A stretch of 64,000 nt of DNA from JBQTIU01 sp052387815. GTDB lineage: Bacteria; Pseudomonadota; Alphaproteobacteria; CACIAM-22H2. Shown one piece after another: positions 26,313 to 34,826 of the stretch. Below the pieces are notes generated by a model, which was not told the origin of the DNA, ran no database searches, and saw only the letters and a list, made by a program, of their open reading frames with translations. Both the position numbers and the translations under genes were made by a program. The stretch lies in the NCBI GenBank assembly GCA_052387815.1, contig JBQTIU010000013.1:67716-131715 (forward strand), given 5' to 3'. Positions within the stretch are counted from its first letter, which is position 1. Each line of letters opens with the position of its first letter.

Positions 26313-28117
26313 GAGCTCCGCCGGCCGCGCTTTACGGCGTAGCCGCGCGGCGTGTAGACGAAGGTCCCGCCCGCGTGCTCGATCCGCCGCGTTTGCGAGT
26401 TGCCGATCAGCACCAGCGTCAGCATGTCGACCGCCGCGGCGGCCAAGTCGGCGAGCCTCACGGTCGCGACGGTCTCGCCGGGGCGCCCCACATTGCGGGC
26501 GAGCACCACCGGCGTGTCGGGCGCGCGGTGGGCGAGCAGGATGTCGCGGGCCCGGGCGAGCTGATCGCGGCGGCGGCCGGAGGCGGGATTGTAGAGCGCG
26601 ACCACGAAATCGGCTGCGCTCGCGGCCTCGAGCCGCCGGGCGATCGTCGCCCACGGCGTCAACAGGTCGGACAGCGAGATGGCGCAGAAATCGTGGCCGA
26701 GCGGCGCGCCGGCGCGCGCGGCGGCCGCCTGCGCGGCCGACACGCCCGGGCACACATGGACCTCGATCCGCCGCCAGGCCGGGGCCGGGGCGCGCTCGAT
26801 GAGCTCGAAGGCGAGCGCGCCGAGCCCGTATATGCCGGCGTCGCCCGACGACACCAGCGCCACCGCGCGGCCCTCCGCCGCCAGCCCGAGCGCGGTCTTG
26901 ACCCTCGCCTCCTCCTCGCCGAGCGCGCTGGTGTGCCGCGTCTTGCCGGCGATCTCCTCGCCGAGGAGGTCGAGATAGAGGCCGTAGCCGACGATATCGC
27001 TGGCCGCCGCGAGCGCGGCCGATGCCTCGGGCGTGCGCCAGCCGGCATCGCCCGGGCCGATGCCAACGATGGCCAGGCGGGCGCGCGCGCGGCCGACCGC
27101 GAACGGATCGATCGGCCGCGGGCTCAGCGCCAGCGCGCAGGTGGCGCGCGCCGACTTGACCTTGGGCGCGACGAGCACGGCTTGCGGCCCGGCCGCGGCC
27201 AGCGCCGCGCCCTCGGCCACCCCGGGACATCCGGTCGCGCGCCGGACCGCCGCCGACGGGGTCTTGAGGCGCGGCGCCTCTTGGGCCAGGCGGGTGGCCG
27301 GGAAGAACCGCGCCGGCACGCCCAGCGAGGCGGCGAGCGCGTGCACCGCCGGCTCGTCCTCCTTGAGGTCGATGCTGGCCACGCACGCCAGCGCGCCGGG
27401 CGCGAGGCCGCCCGCGGCCAGCGTGCGGCGGACCAGGGCCTCGAGCTCGCGCGCCTCCACGCCGCGCTCGCCGCCCACCCCGAGCGCGAGCACCGGCGGA
27501 TGGAAGACCAGCGTGCGCTCGTCCCCGGCCACCGCGCGCTCGGTGACCCGGATCTGCAGGCCGGCCGCGCGGGCGAACTCTATGCGGCTGGTCAACCACG
27601 ATGCCTCGCCGGCCTCCACCCGCAGGGCCACCTCGGCGCCGGCGAGGAGCGCGGCGGACAGCGTCTTGAGCGCGCCGGGATTGGCGATCCGCCAGCCGGC
27701 GGGCGGGTCGTCGAGGGCGAGCCCGAGCGCGATCTCGCCCGCGGTGGTGATGGCGGCGGTCCCGCCGAGCGCGCCGGCGATGCGGCGCGCCAGCTGGTTG
27801 GCGCCGCGATGGCCGCCCAGCAGCGGCACCGCGGCGCTGCCGTCCTCGGCCAGCGCGATGACCGGCGGTTCCTCGCCCTTGTCGGCGAGGAGGGGCGCGA
27901 GCGCGCGGATGAGGATGCCGGAGGCGCAAATGCCGACGATGGGATGGCGGTCGGCGAACAGGCGGCGCAGATGCGCCCCGGTATCTTCGAACGCGACCTC
28001 GGCCCCGGCGACCCGGGGACCAAGGCCGTGCAGCAAAGCGCCGGGCAAGGCGGCCTGGAGCCGCCGGGCGAGCGCGCCGCCGCGGGCCGTGAGCGCGACC
28101 AGGACCGGCGGATTCAT
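26309..28117 (-). CDS. CbiG-CobJ fusion: cobalt-precorrin-5A hydrolase / precorrin-3B C17-methyltransferase
   Basis: The 602-residue protein joins two B12 enzymes. Residues 1-335 are CbiG (N-terminal region with GICASGILIRALAPLL and the LLGGHRGANQLARRIA segment; C-terminal region with LALGVGGERGVEARELE and SIDLKEDE), which opens the lactone and releases acetaldehyde. Residues 348-590 are CobJ (LAIVGIGPGDAGWRTPEA, SSGDAGIYGLGALAFEL, CPGVSAAQAAAARAGAPLG), which methylates C17 and contracts the ring. The CbiG half belongs to the early-cobalt route. It overlaps neighbours by 4 bases on both sides. Confidence 0.93.
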   Translation of the reverse strand: MNPPVLVALTARGGALARRLQAALPGALLHGLGPRVAGAEVAFEDTGAHLRRLFADRHPIVGICASGILIRALAPLLADKGEEPPVIALAEDGSAAVPLLGGHRGANQLARRIAGALGGTAAITTAGEIALGLALDDPPAGWRIANPGALKTLSAALLAGAEVALRVEAGEASWLTSRIEFARAAGLQIRVTERAVAGDERTLVFHPPVLALGVGGERGVEARELEALVRRTLAAGGLAPGALACVASIDLKEDEPAVHALAASLGVPARFFPATRLAQEAPRLKTPSAAVRRATGCPGVAEGAALAAAGPQAVLVAPKVKSARATCALALSPRPIDPFAVGRARARLAIVGIGPGDAGWRTPEASAALAAASDIVGYGLYLDLLGEEIAGKTRHTSALGEEEARVKTALGLAAEGRAVALVSSGDAGIYGLGALAFELIERAPAPAWRRIEVHVCPGVSAAQAAAARAGAPLGHDFCAISLSDLLTPWATIARRLEAASAADFVVALYNPASGRRRDQLARARDILLAHRAPDTPVVLARNVGRPGETVATVRLADLAAAAVDMLTLVLIGNSQTRRIEHAGGTFVYTPRGYAVKRGRRSS

Positions 28118-28818
28118 CGCCAGGCCTCGCCGCGGCGATGGACCAGGATGAGCGAGAAATAGGGCACGCCAGCCGGGTCGATCTCAGCGAGCGGGGGCTG
28201 GCGCTCGTTCGCCATGCTCGCATGCTCGATGTAGCGCGCCGCCTGGGCGAGACCGGCGCGCTCCAAGAGCGCGCGGATGCGCGCGAAATGCCGGCCGAGC
28301 TTGACGATCGCCGCGCCCTCGCAAGCCGCGAGCCTCGCCGCGATCGCCGCATCGGGGAGGCTCGCCGGGATGACGCACAGCACGTCGTCGCGGGCGGCGA
28401 GCGGCCGGCCGAGCGCGGCGGCGGCGGCCATCAGCGAGGACACGCCGGGGACGACCGCCACGCGGTGCGAGGCGCAAAGGCGGGCGAAAAGATACATGAA
28501 CGAGCCGTAGAGGAACGGGTCGCCGAGGCACAGCGCCGCCACGTCGCGGCCGGCATCGAGATGGGCGCCGAGCGCGGCCGCGGCGCGCTCGAACACCGGG
28601 CCGGAGGGGAAGCGGTCGGGCGCGAGCGGCATGCGGATCGCGACCTCGACCTGGCCGCCGGGCAGATGCGGGGCGGCGACCGCCCGGGCGAGACTATCGC
28701 CTTGCTCGGGCGCCATGTAGGCGAGCACCGGACAGGCCCGGATGAGCCGCAGCGCCTTGAGCGTCAGCAATTCCGGGTCGCCGGGACCGACGCCGATGCC
28801 GTAGAGGGTGGAATTCAC
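28114..28818 (-). CDS. cobI: Precorrin-2 C20-methyltransferase
   Basis: This 234-residue methyltransferase adds the C20 methyl group to (cobalt-)precorrin-2. Motifs are LYGIGVGPGDPELLTLKALR at the start, CLGDPFLYGSFMYLFARL and VVPGVSSLMAAAAALGRPL. A GTG start at 28818 is preferred because it overlaps the cobL stop as GTGA and starts right at the conserved region; an ATG at 28836 would add six residues. Its stop overlaps the cbiG-cobJ start. Confidence 0.92.
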   Translation of the reverse strand: MNSTLYGIGVGPGDPELLTLKALRLIRACPVLAYMAPEQGDSLARAVAAPHLPGGQVEVAIRMPLAPDRFPSGPVFERAAAALGAHLDAGRDVAALCLGDPFLYGSFMYLFARLCASHRVAVVPGVSSLMAAAAALGRPLAARDDVLCVIPASLPDAAIAARLAACEGAAIVKLGRHFARIRALLERAGLAQAARYIEHASMANERQPPLAEIDPAGVPYFSLILVHRRGEAWR

Positions 28819-30020
28819 GGCTTCACCGCGCACCATTGGGTTACGGGCGCCAGTGGCTTCCAGCCCTGAAACTCGCCGCGGGGCTCGACGCGCGTTACGG
28901 CGATTCGGGTAAGGCTGCCGCCGACTTTACGATGCCATTCGACGAGCGCCGCCTCGCCTTCCAGCGTCACGGCGTTGGCGACCAGCCGCCCGCCGGGCCG
29001 GAGCGCTGACCAGCAGGCCTCGATCAGGCCGGGCGCCGACAAGCCGCCGCCAATGAACACTGCATCTGGCGCCTTGAGCCCGGCGAGGGCTTCCGGCGCC
29101 GCCCCGTCGACGAGCTCGAGGGACGGCACGCCGAGGGCGGCGGCATTGCGGGCGATGAGCGCCAGGCGCGCCCTCTCGCGCTCGATGGTGACCGCGCGCG
29201 CCCCGCGCGCCGCGCGCATCCACTCGATGGCAATGGAACCGGCGCCGGCGCCGACATCCCACAGCATCTGGTCGGGGAGGGGCGCGAGCGCCGCCAGGGT
29301 CGCGGCGCGCACCTCGCGCTTGGTGATCTGGCCGTCATGGGCGAAGGCCTCGTCGGGCAAGCCCGGGACCCGCGGCAGGATCTTGGCCTCGGGGCCCGGC
29401 CGGCACTCGATGGCGAGCGTATTGAGGTCAGCCACGCGCGCAGGCGTCCAGGTCGCGGCGGTGCCCTCGATGCGCCGCTCGTTCGGCCCCCCCATGCGCT
29501 CGAGCACGCTGAGCGCGCTCAAGCCCCAGCCGCGCTCGCGCAAATAGGCGGCCACGGCCGCCGGCGTGGCGCCGTCCGCGCTCAAGACCAGGAGCCGCGC
29601 GCCCGGCGCGAGATGGAGGGCGAGCAGGTCCAAGGGACGCCCGTGCAGGGTCAGCGTCTCGACCGCCGCGAGCGGCCAGGCGAGTCTTGCGGCGGCGAGC
29701 GTGAAGGCGCTCGGCTGCGGCAGGATGACCATCTCCTCGGCCGGGAAGGTGCTTGCAAGCGTCACGCCGACGCCGAACCACATCGGATCGCCGCTCGCCA
29801 GCACCGCCACCGGCCGGCCGCGCCGCCCAGCGATCGCCGCCACCGTGGCCTGAAGCGGACTCGCCCAGGCCAGGCGCTCAGGCCCGCTTGCCGGCAGCAT
29901 GGCGAGATGGCGCTCGCCGCCGACCACGAGCTCGGCGGTGTCGATCAGCGTTCGCGCGCCTGGGCTCAGGCCCGCCAGCCCGTCCTCGCCCACCCCGATG
30001 ACCGCGAGCCAGGGCGTCAT
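28815..30020 (-). CDS. cobL: Precorrin-6Y C5,15-methyltransferase (decarboxylating), CbiE-CbiT fusion
   Basis: The 401-residue enzyme methylates C5 and C15 and removes the C12 acetate carboxyl. The N-terminal CbiE part starts WLAVIGVGEDGLAGLSPGA and contains LASGDPMWFGVG. The C-terminal CbiT part begins near ITKREVRAATLAAL and has the SAM motif LWDVGAGAGSIAIEWMRAA. Both halves are full length. It overlaps cobH and cobI by four bases on each side. Confidence 0.94.
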   Translation of the reverse strand: MTPWLAVIGVGEDGLAGLSPGARTLIDTAELVVGGERHLAMLPASGPERLAWASPLQATVAAIAGRRGRPVAVLASGDPMWFGVGVTLASTFPAEEMVILPQPSAFTLAAARLAWPLAAVETLTLHGRPLDLLALHLAPGARLLVLSADGATPAAVAAYLRERGWGLSALSVLERMGGPNERRIEGTAATWTPARVADLNTLAIECRPGPEAKILPRVPGLPDEAFAHDGQITKREVRAATLAALAPLPDQMLWDVGAGAGSIAIEWMRAARGARAVTIERERARLALIARNAAALGVPSLELVDGAAPEALAGLKAPDAVFIGGGLSAPGLIEACWSALRPGGRLVANAVTLEGEAALVEWHRKVGGSLTRIAVTRVEPRGEFQGWKPLAPVTQWCAVKP

Positions 30021-30610
30021 GGCGCGGGCGACAACAGCGCGTTGACCGCGGCCGCCGCCATCGCGCTCCCCCCCCGGCGGCCCTTGAGCGTCAAGTAGGG
30101 CACGCCGCGCGGGTTGGCCGCGAGCTCGGCCTTGGCTTCGGCGGCGCCCACGAAGCCCACTGGAAAGGCGAGAATGGCGGCCGGTCGTGGGGCGCCCTCG
30201 TCGATGAGCTCGAGGAGGCGGAACAGCGCTGTGGGCGCGTTGCCGATGGCGACCACGGCGCCCCCAAGGTGCGGGCGCCAGCCCTCGACCGCGGCCGCCG
30301 CGCGGGTGGTCGGGCCTGCCGGCGCCTCATCGAGGGTGCAGATCACCGGGGTCCCGGGCGCGATGCCGTGGAGGACCATGCGCGCATCGACCAGCACGGG
30401 GCGGCCGGCCGCCAGCGCGGCGCGGGCGACGGCGGCGACATCGCTCGAGAAGGCGAGGTCGGCGACGATGTCGGTCATGCCGCAGGCATGAATGAGGCGC
30501 ACCGCGATGTCGCCGAGCTCGGGCGGCAGCGCCGAGAGGTCGGCCTCGGCGCGAACCGCGGCCAAGGAGCGGCGCTGGATCTCGGCCGGATCGCGGAGGT
30601 AGTGGATCAT
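30017..30610 (-). CDS. cobH: Precorrin-8X methylmutase
   Basis: CobH moves the C11 methyl to C12, yielding hydrogenobyrinate or cobyrinate. The 197-residue length is typical. The catalytic histidine is His41 in RLIHACGMTD. Further family segments are LVDARMVLHGI, IGNAPTALFRLLELI and FPVGFVGAAEAKAEL. It is the first gene of the tightly overlapping run cobH-cobL-cobI-cbiG/cobJ-cobM. Confidence 0.95.
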   Translation of the reverse strand: MIHYLRDPAEIQRRSLAAVRAEADLSALPPELGDIAVRLIHACGMTDIVADLAFSSDVAAVARAALAAGRPVLVDARMVLHGIAPGTPVICTLDEAPAGPTTRAAAAVEGWRPHLGGAVVAIGNAPTALFRLLELIDEGAPRPAAILAFPVGFVGAAEAKAELAANPRGVPYLTLKGRRGGSAMAAAAVNALLSPAP

Positions 30611-30633
30611 TCATGCGACTCCCAGGATCCGGT

Positions 30634-31623
30634 TCAGTCGTCGGGCGGGCCGGGACGGCGGTCGTGGCGGTGAGCGTGATCGTGATCATGGCGCCCAGGG
30701 GCGCGATCGCCCACGGTGCCGATGCCCCGCACGTGCAAATGGTGGCCCATCTGCGGCGCGCCGACATGGCCCTCGTAGCCGATCACGAGCGCGCGGTACT
30801 TGCACAGCCGGCAGTTCATGACGTTGTCCCCGGTCAGGATTTCGCCGACGCGGTCGGCGAAGGCCTCCAGCACCAGCTCGTGGTCCTTGAGGTAATCGGC
30901 CTTCAGGAACTCGATGTCGCGGTGGACCGCGGCGGCGGCGTCGCTCGCCCGGTAGATGCGCTTGACGAGGACGCCGGTGAACAGGAAATAGGGGAACACG
31001 ATGATGCGGGGGAAGCCGAGCCGCACCGCGCGCGTCAGCGCCGCATCGACCCGCGGATGCGCGACGCCGCTGAAGGCGATCTCGGCCCAGCCGAAGCGCA
31101 TCCCTTCCCACAGCATGCGCGCGACCTTGGCGATGTTGGAATTGGCGTCGGGATCGTTGGTGCCGCGCCCGACCACCAGCAGCAGCGTCTCCGCCCGCTC
31201 GACCCGGCGCCGGGACGCTTCCTCCGCCGCCTCGATGCGTGCCCGCGCGGCCTCGAGCAGCTTCACGTCGATCGCCAGATCGCGCCCGTAGTCGACCCGA
31301 AGGCCGGGGTTTTGGGCGGCGAAGCTGTTGAGCTCCCAGGGCAGGTCGTTCTTGACGTGGCCGGCCGCGAACAGCATGCCCGGCAGCGCGAGGATGCGCG
31401 AGGCGCCTTCGGCCTTGAGCGCCTCGAGGCCGTCGCGGATGATCGGCCGCGCGAATTCGAGATAGGCGGCGGCCACCCGGTACTGCAGCAGCCGCGCGCG
31501 AAGGCGGGCGGCCATCGCCTCGAACTCGGCGATCGCCTCGGGGTCGCGGCTGCCGTGGCCGCAAATGAGTACGGCGGTATCGCTTCTCACATCGCTCTCC
31601 TGCCGCAAATCGTCGCTGATCAT
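30634..31623 (-). CDS. cbiX: Sirohydrochlorin cobaltochelatase with MxCxxC and His-rich tail
   Basis: CbiX inserts cobalt early, into sirohydrochlorin (or precorrin-2). The 329-residue long form holds two CbiX repeats: VLICGHGSRDPEA with catalytic-type His23 and His89, and LLVVGRGTNDPDANSNIAK. The C-terminus has MNCRLC (269-274), the MxCxxC motif that binds an Fe-S cluster in the Bacillus megaterium enzyme, and a His-rich metal-storage tail (RHDHDHAHRH, 311-320). It lies 23 bases upstream of cobH on the same strand. The ATG has AAGGGCG upstream. Confidence 0.93.
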   Translation of the reverse strand: MISDDLRQESDVRSDTAVLICGHGSRDPEAIAEFEAMAARLRARLLQYRVAAAYLEFARPIIRDGLEALKAEGASRILALPGMLFAAGHVKNDLPWELNSFAAQNPGLRVDYGRDLAIDVKLLEAARARIEAAEEASRRRVERAETLLLVVGRGTNDPDANSNIAKVARMLWEGMRFGWAEIAFSGVAHPRVDAALTRAVRLGFPRIIVFPYFLFTGVLVKRIYRASDAAAAVHRDIEFLKADYLKDHELVLEAFADRVGEILTGDNVMNCRLCKYRALVIGYEGHVGAPQMGHHLHVRGIGTVGDRAPGRHDHDHAHRHDRRPGPPDD

Positions 31624-31658
31624 TGACGCCCTTGGGCATCCCGGCCATGTTGGCGGCC

Positions 31659-32660
31659 ATGCCCCAGCTGGTGCCGGAAGCGGCGATCGATCCGTTGTTC
31701 ATTCTGATGGCGGCGCTCGCGCTCGATGCGGTGATCGGCGACCTGCCGGCCGTCTTCCGTCACGTCCCGCATCCCGTCGCGGCGCTGGGCCGACTGATCG
31801 GCGCGCTCGAGCGGCGTCTCAACCGCGCCCAGCGCGGCCAGGCGATGCTCACGGCACGCGGGGCAGCGCTGGCGATGGCCGTGGCGGCGCTCGCGCTCGC
31901 GATGGGCTGGCTCGTCCTTGTGCTGACGCGCCGCTTCGCCTGGGGATGGGCGGTCGAACTGGCGCTGGCCGCGATTCTCATCGCCCAGCGTTCGCTCTAC
32001 GACCACGTGGCGGCGGTCGAGCGCGCACTCGAGGTCGGCGGGCTCGCGGGCGCGCGCCTGGCGGTCGGCCATATCGTCGGCCGCGATACCGGCGGCCTCG
32101 ACGAGCATGGCGTGGCGCGCGCCGCCATCGAATCGCTGGCGGAGAATTTTTGCGACGGGGTGGTGGCGCCGGCGTTCTGGTACGTGGTCCTGGGCCTGCC
32201 CGGTCTCTTGGCCTACAAGGCCGTCAATACGCTCGACAGCATGATCGGCCATCGCTCGCCCCGCTACCTCGCCTTCGGGGCGGCGGCGGCGCGGCTCGAC
32301 ACGGCGCTGAGTTTCATTCCCGCGCGGCTGTCGGGCCTCGTCCTCGCCATGGCCGCGCTCGTCGCGCCGACCGCGCGCCCGCTCGCCGCCCTCAAGGTGA
32401 TGGTCCGCGACGCCGCCAAGCATCGCTCGGCCAACGCCGGCTGGCCCGAGGGCGCCGTCGCCGGCGCGCTCGGCCTGGCGCTCGCCGGCCCGCGGCGCTA
32501 CGGCGAGGAGCCGGTGAACGATCCCTGGATCGGCGACGGGCGCGCGCGCGCCGGCCCGCCGGACATCAGGCGCGCCCTTTACCTTTATGCGGTGGCCTGC
32601 CTTGTGCACGCGGCGTTGATCGGCGCGCTGGCGCTCGGGCTCGCGGCCTGGCGGGCGTGA
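31659..32660 (+). CDS. cobD: Adenosylcobinamide-phosphate synthase (CobD/CbiB)
   Basis: This integral membrane enzyme attaches the aminopropanol(-phosphate) arm to adenosylcobyrate. The ~333-residue protein has several transmembrane helices and the family motifs ALALDAVIGDLPAVFRHVPHPV near the N-terminus, then IVGRDTGGLDEHGVARAAIESLAEN split across the centre, and NTLDSMIGHRSPRY. The ATG at 31659 gives the usual short N-terminus; an ATG at 31647 is also possible. It is divergent from cbiX and converges with cobQ. Confidence 0.92.
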   Translation: MPQLVPEAAIDPLFILMAALALDAVIGDLPAVFRHVPHPVAALGRLIGALERRLNRAQRGQAMLTARGAALAMAVAALALAMGWLVLVLTRRFAWGWAVELALAAILIAQRSLYDHVAAVERALEVGGLAGARLAVGHIVGRDTGGLDEHGVARAAIESLAENFCDGVVAPAFWYVVLGLPGLLAYKAVNTLDSMIGHRSPRYLAFGAAAARLDTALSFIPARLSGLVLAMAALVAPTARPLAALKVMVRDAAKHRSANAGWPEGAVAGALGLALAGPRRYGEEPVNDPWIGDGRARAGPPDIRRALYLYAVACLVHAALIGALALGLAAWRA

Positions 32661-32694
32661 ACGCGAAGCTTTGATGCCGCGAACCGCGAAGGCG

Positions 32695-34200
32695 TCAGCG
32701 CGCACGGGCGATCTCCAGGATGCGCTCGAGGTCGAGGGCGCCGCGCAGATGGCCCGCCAGGCGGTCGAGCACGGCCTCGATCTCGGCCTCGTAATCGAGC
32801 AGGCCGCGCTGTGAGAGGCCGCGCGCGCCGCGCAACCGGTCGAGCCAGGCGCGCCGGAAGCCATCGGCGGCGAACAGGCCGTGCAGGTAACAGCCTTCGA
32901 TGCGCCCATCGGAGCTGCGCGCCCCTTCCGGCCGCGGGGCCTTGCCGTCGAACAGCAGCATCGGCCGCGCCGCGTCGCGACCGGTGGTCACGCCTAAGTG
33001 CATTTCATAGCCGCGGACGAGCTCCCCCGTCAGGCGGTCGCGCGCGTTCACCTCTCGAAGCCGCTTGTCGGGCGCGAGCACGGTCTCGACGTCGAGCAGG
33101 CCGAGGCCGGGGACCGCGCCGGCCGGCCCTTCGATTCCCTTGGGATCGGCGATCCGCCGGCCCAGCATCTGGTACCCCCCGCACAGGCCGAGCACGCGGC
33201 CGCCGCGCCGCACGTGCGCGGCAAGGTCGATGTCCCAGCCCTGCGCGCGCAGCGCGGCGAGATCGGCGATGGTCGCCTTCGAGCCCGCCAACAGGATCAT
33301 ATCCGCATCGCCGGGCAGGGCGCGGCCCGGCGGGACGACCTCGATCGCCACATCCGCTTCGCCGGCGAGCGGGTCGAGATCGTCGAAATTTGCGATCCGC
33401 GGCAGGCGCGGCACGGCGATCTTGAGGGCGTTCGCCCGCGGCGGCGCGAACTTGCCGTCGAGGCCGACCGAGTCCTCTTCCGGCAGGCGCCGCGCCTCCT
33501 CGAACCACGGCACGAGGCCCAAGGGCGCCAGTCCGGTCCGCGCGCGGATTGCCGCCATGGCCGCCGCGAACAGGGCCGGGTCGCCGCGGAACTTGTTGAC
33601 GATGAACCCCTTGATGCGCGCGCGCTCGGCGGCGGCGAGCAGGGCCAGCGTGCCAACCAGGCTGGCAATGGCACCGCCGCGCTCGACGTCGGCAATAAGG
33701 ATGACCGGCACCTGGGCGGCCTCGGCGAAGCCCATGTTGGCGATGTCGCCGGCCCGCAGATTGACCTCGGCGGGGCTGCCGGCGCCCTCGACCAACACCA
33801 GGTCTGCGCCCTGCGAGAGCCGCCGGAAACTGGCCAGCACGCGGGGCAGCAGTCGCGGCTTGAGGGCGTGGTAGTCGGCGGCCGCGGCCACGCCCTCGAC
33901 CCTTCCTTGAACGACCAGCTGGCAGCCGGACTCCGACTGCGGCTTGAGCAGCACCGGGTTCATGTCGACCGAGGGCGGAACCCGGCAGGCCCGCGCCTGG
34001 AGCGCCTGGGCGCGGCCGATCTCGCCGCCGCTGGCAAGCGCGGCGTTGTTCGACATGTTCTGCGGCTTGAAGGGCCGCACCGCAAGCCCGTCCTGCGCGA
34101 ACGCGCGGGCGAGTCCGGCGACCACGAGCGACTTGCCGACATGCGAGCCGGTGCCTTGCAGCATCACCGCCGGCACGCGCCGGCGGGAACGAGCGGCCAT
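32695..34200 (-). CDS. cobQ: Cobyric acid synthase
   Basis: CobQ amidates the b, d, e and g carboxylates of adenosylcobyrinate a,c-diamide with glutamine and ATP. The 501-residue protein has the ATP-binding start VMLQGTGSHVGKSLVVAGLA, the signature FKPQNMSNNAAL and MNPVLLKPQSE, and a C-terminal glutamine amidotransferase with Cys340 in VLGLCGGYQMLG. It is the last gene of the riboswitch-controlled cobU operon, 20 bases after cobO. Confidence 0.95.
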   Translation of the reverse strand: MAARSRRRVPAVMLQGTGSHVGKSLVVAGLARAFAQDGLAVRPFKPQNMSNNAALASGGEIGRAQALQARACRVPPSVDMNPVLLKPQSESGCQLVVQGRVEGVAAAADYHALKPRLLPRVLASFRRLSQGADLVLVEGAGSPAEVNLRAGDIANMGFAEAAQVPVILIADVERGGAIASLVGTLALLAAAERARIKGFIVNKFRGDPALFAAAMAAIRARTGLAPLGLVPWFEEARRLPEEDSVGLDGKFAPPRANALKIAVPRLPRIANFDDLDPLAGEADVAIEVVPPGRALPGDADMILLAGSKATIADLAALRAQGWDIDLAAHVRRGGRVLGLCGGYQMLGRRIADPKGIEGPAGAVPGLGLLDVETVLAPDKRLREVNARDRLTGELVRGYEMHLGVTTGRDAARPMLLFDGKAPRPEGARSSDGRIEGCYLHGLFAADGFRRAWLDRLRGARGLSQRGLLDYEAEIEAVLDRLAGHLRGALDLERILEIARAR

Positions 34201-34220
34201 CCTCTTCCTCCCTGGCGGGG

Positions 34221-34826
34221 TCAGAACTCGACCCCCTTCTGGGCCTTGAGGCCGGCGCGGAACGGATGCTTGACGAGGGTCATCTCGGTGACGAGATCGG
34301 CGGCGGCGATCATCTCGGGCGCCGCGTTGCGTCCGGTGACCACGACGTGCTGGTCCCGCGGCCTGGCGGCGAGCGCGGCGAGCACGGGCGCGAGATCGAG
34401 GTAAGCGTAACGCAACGCGACGTTGAGCTCGTCGAGCACCACCAGGCGCAAGGAGGGATCGGCGAGCATCTCGCGCGCGGCCGCCAAGGCGCGCCCGGCG
34501 GCGGCGATGTCGCGCGCGCGGTCCTGGGTCTCCCAGGTGAAGCCCTCGCCCATGACCTTGATGGTCACCAGCTCCGGGAAGCGGCCAAGGAACTTGGCTT
34601 CGCCGGTCTCCCAGGCGCCCTTGATGAACTGGACGATGCCGACCCGCATGCCGTGGCCCAAGGCGCGCATTACCATGCCGAAGGCCGAGGACGATTTGCC
34701 CTTGCCCTTGCCGGTCAAGACGATGAACACGCCGCGGTCTTGGGTCTTGGTCGCCATCATGCGGTCGCGCGCCGCCTTGATGCGCGCCATCTTGGCCTGG
34801 TGCGCGGCCGCGGTCTCGTCGGTCAT
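34221..34826 (-). CDS. cobO: Corrinoid adenosyltransferase (BtuR/CobO type)
   Basis: This enzyme transfers the 5'-deoxyadenosyl group from ATP to the reduced corrinoid. The 201-residue protein has the variant P-loop GKGKGKSS (39-46) and the conserved stretches VGIVQFIKGAWETGEAKFL, VLDELNVALRYAYLD and VVVTGRNAAPEMI. The ATG overlaps the cobN stop by 4 bases (ATGA), even though the cobN end was lengthened by a repeat. Confidence 0.95.
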   Translation of the reverse strand: MTDETAAAHQAKMARIKAARDRMMATKTQDRGVFIVLTGKGKGKSSSAFGMVMRALGHGMRVGIVQFIKGAWETGEAKFLGRFPELVTIKVMGEGFTWETQDRARDIAAAGRALAAAREMLADPSLRLVVLDELNVALRYAYLDLAPVLAALAARPRDQHVVVTGRNAAPEMIAAADLVTEMTLVKHPFRAGLKAQKGVEF

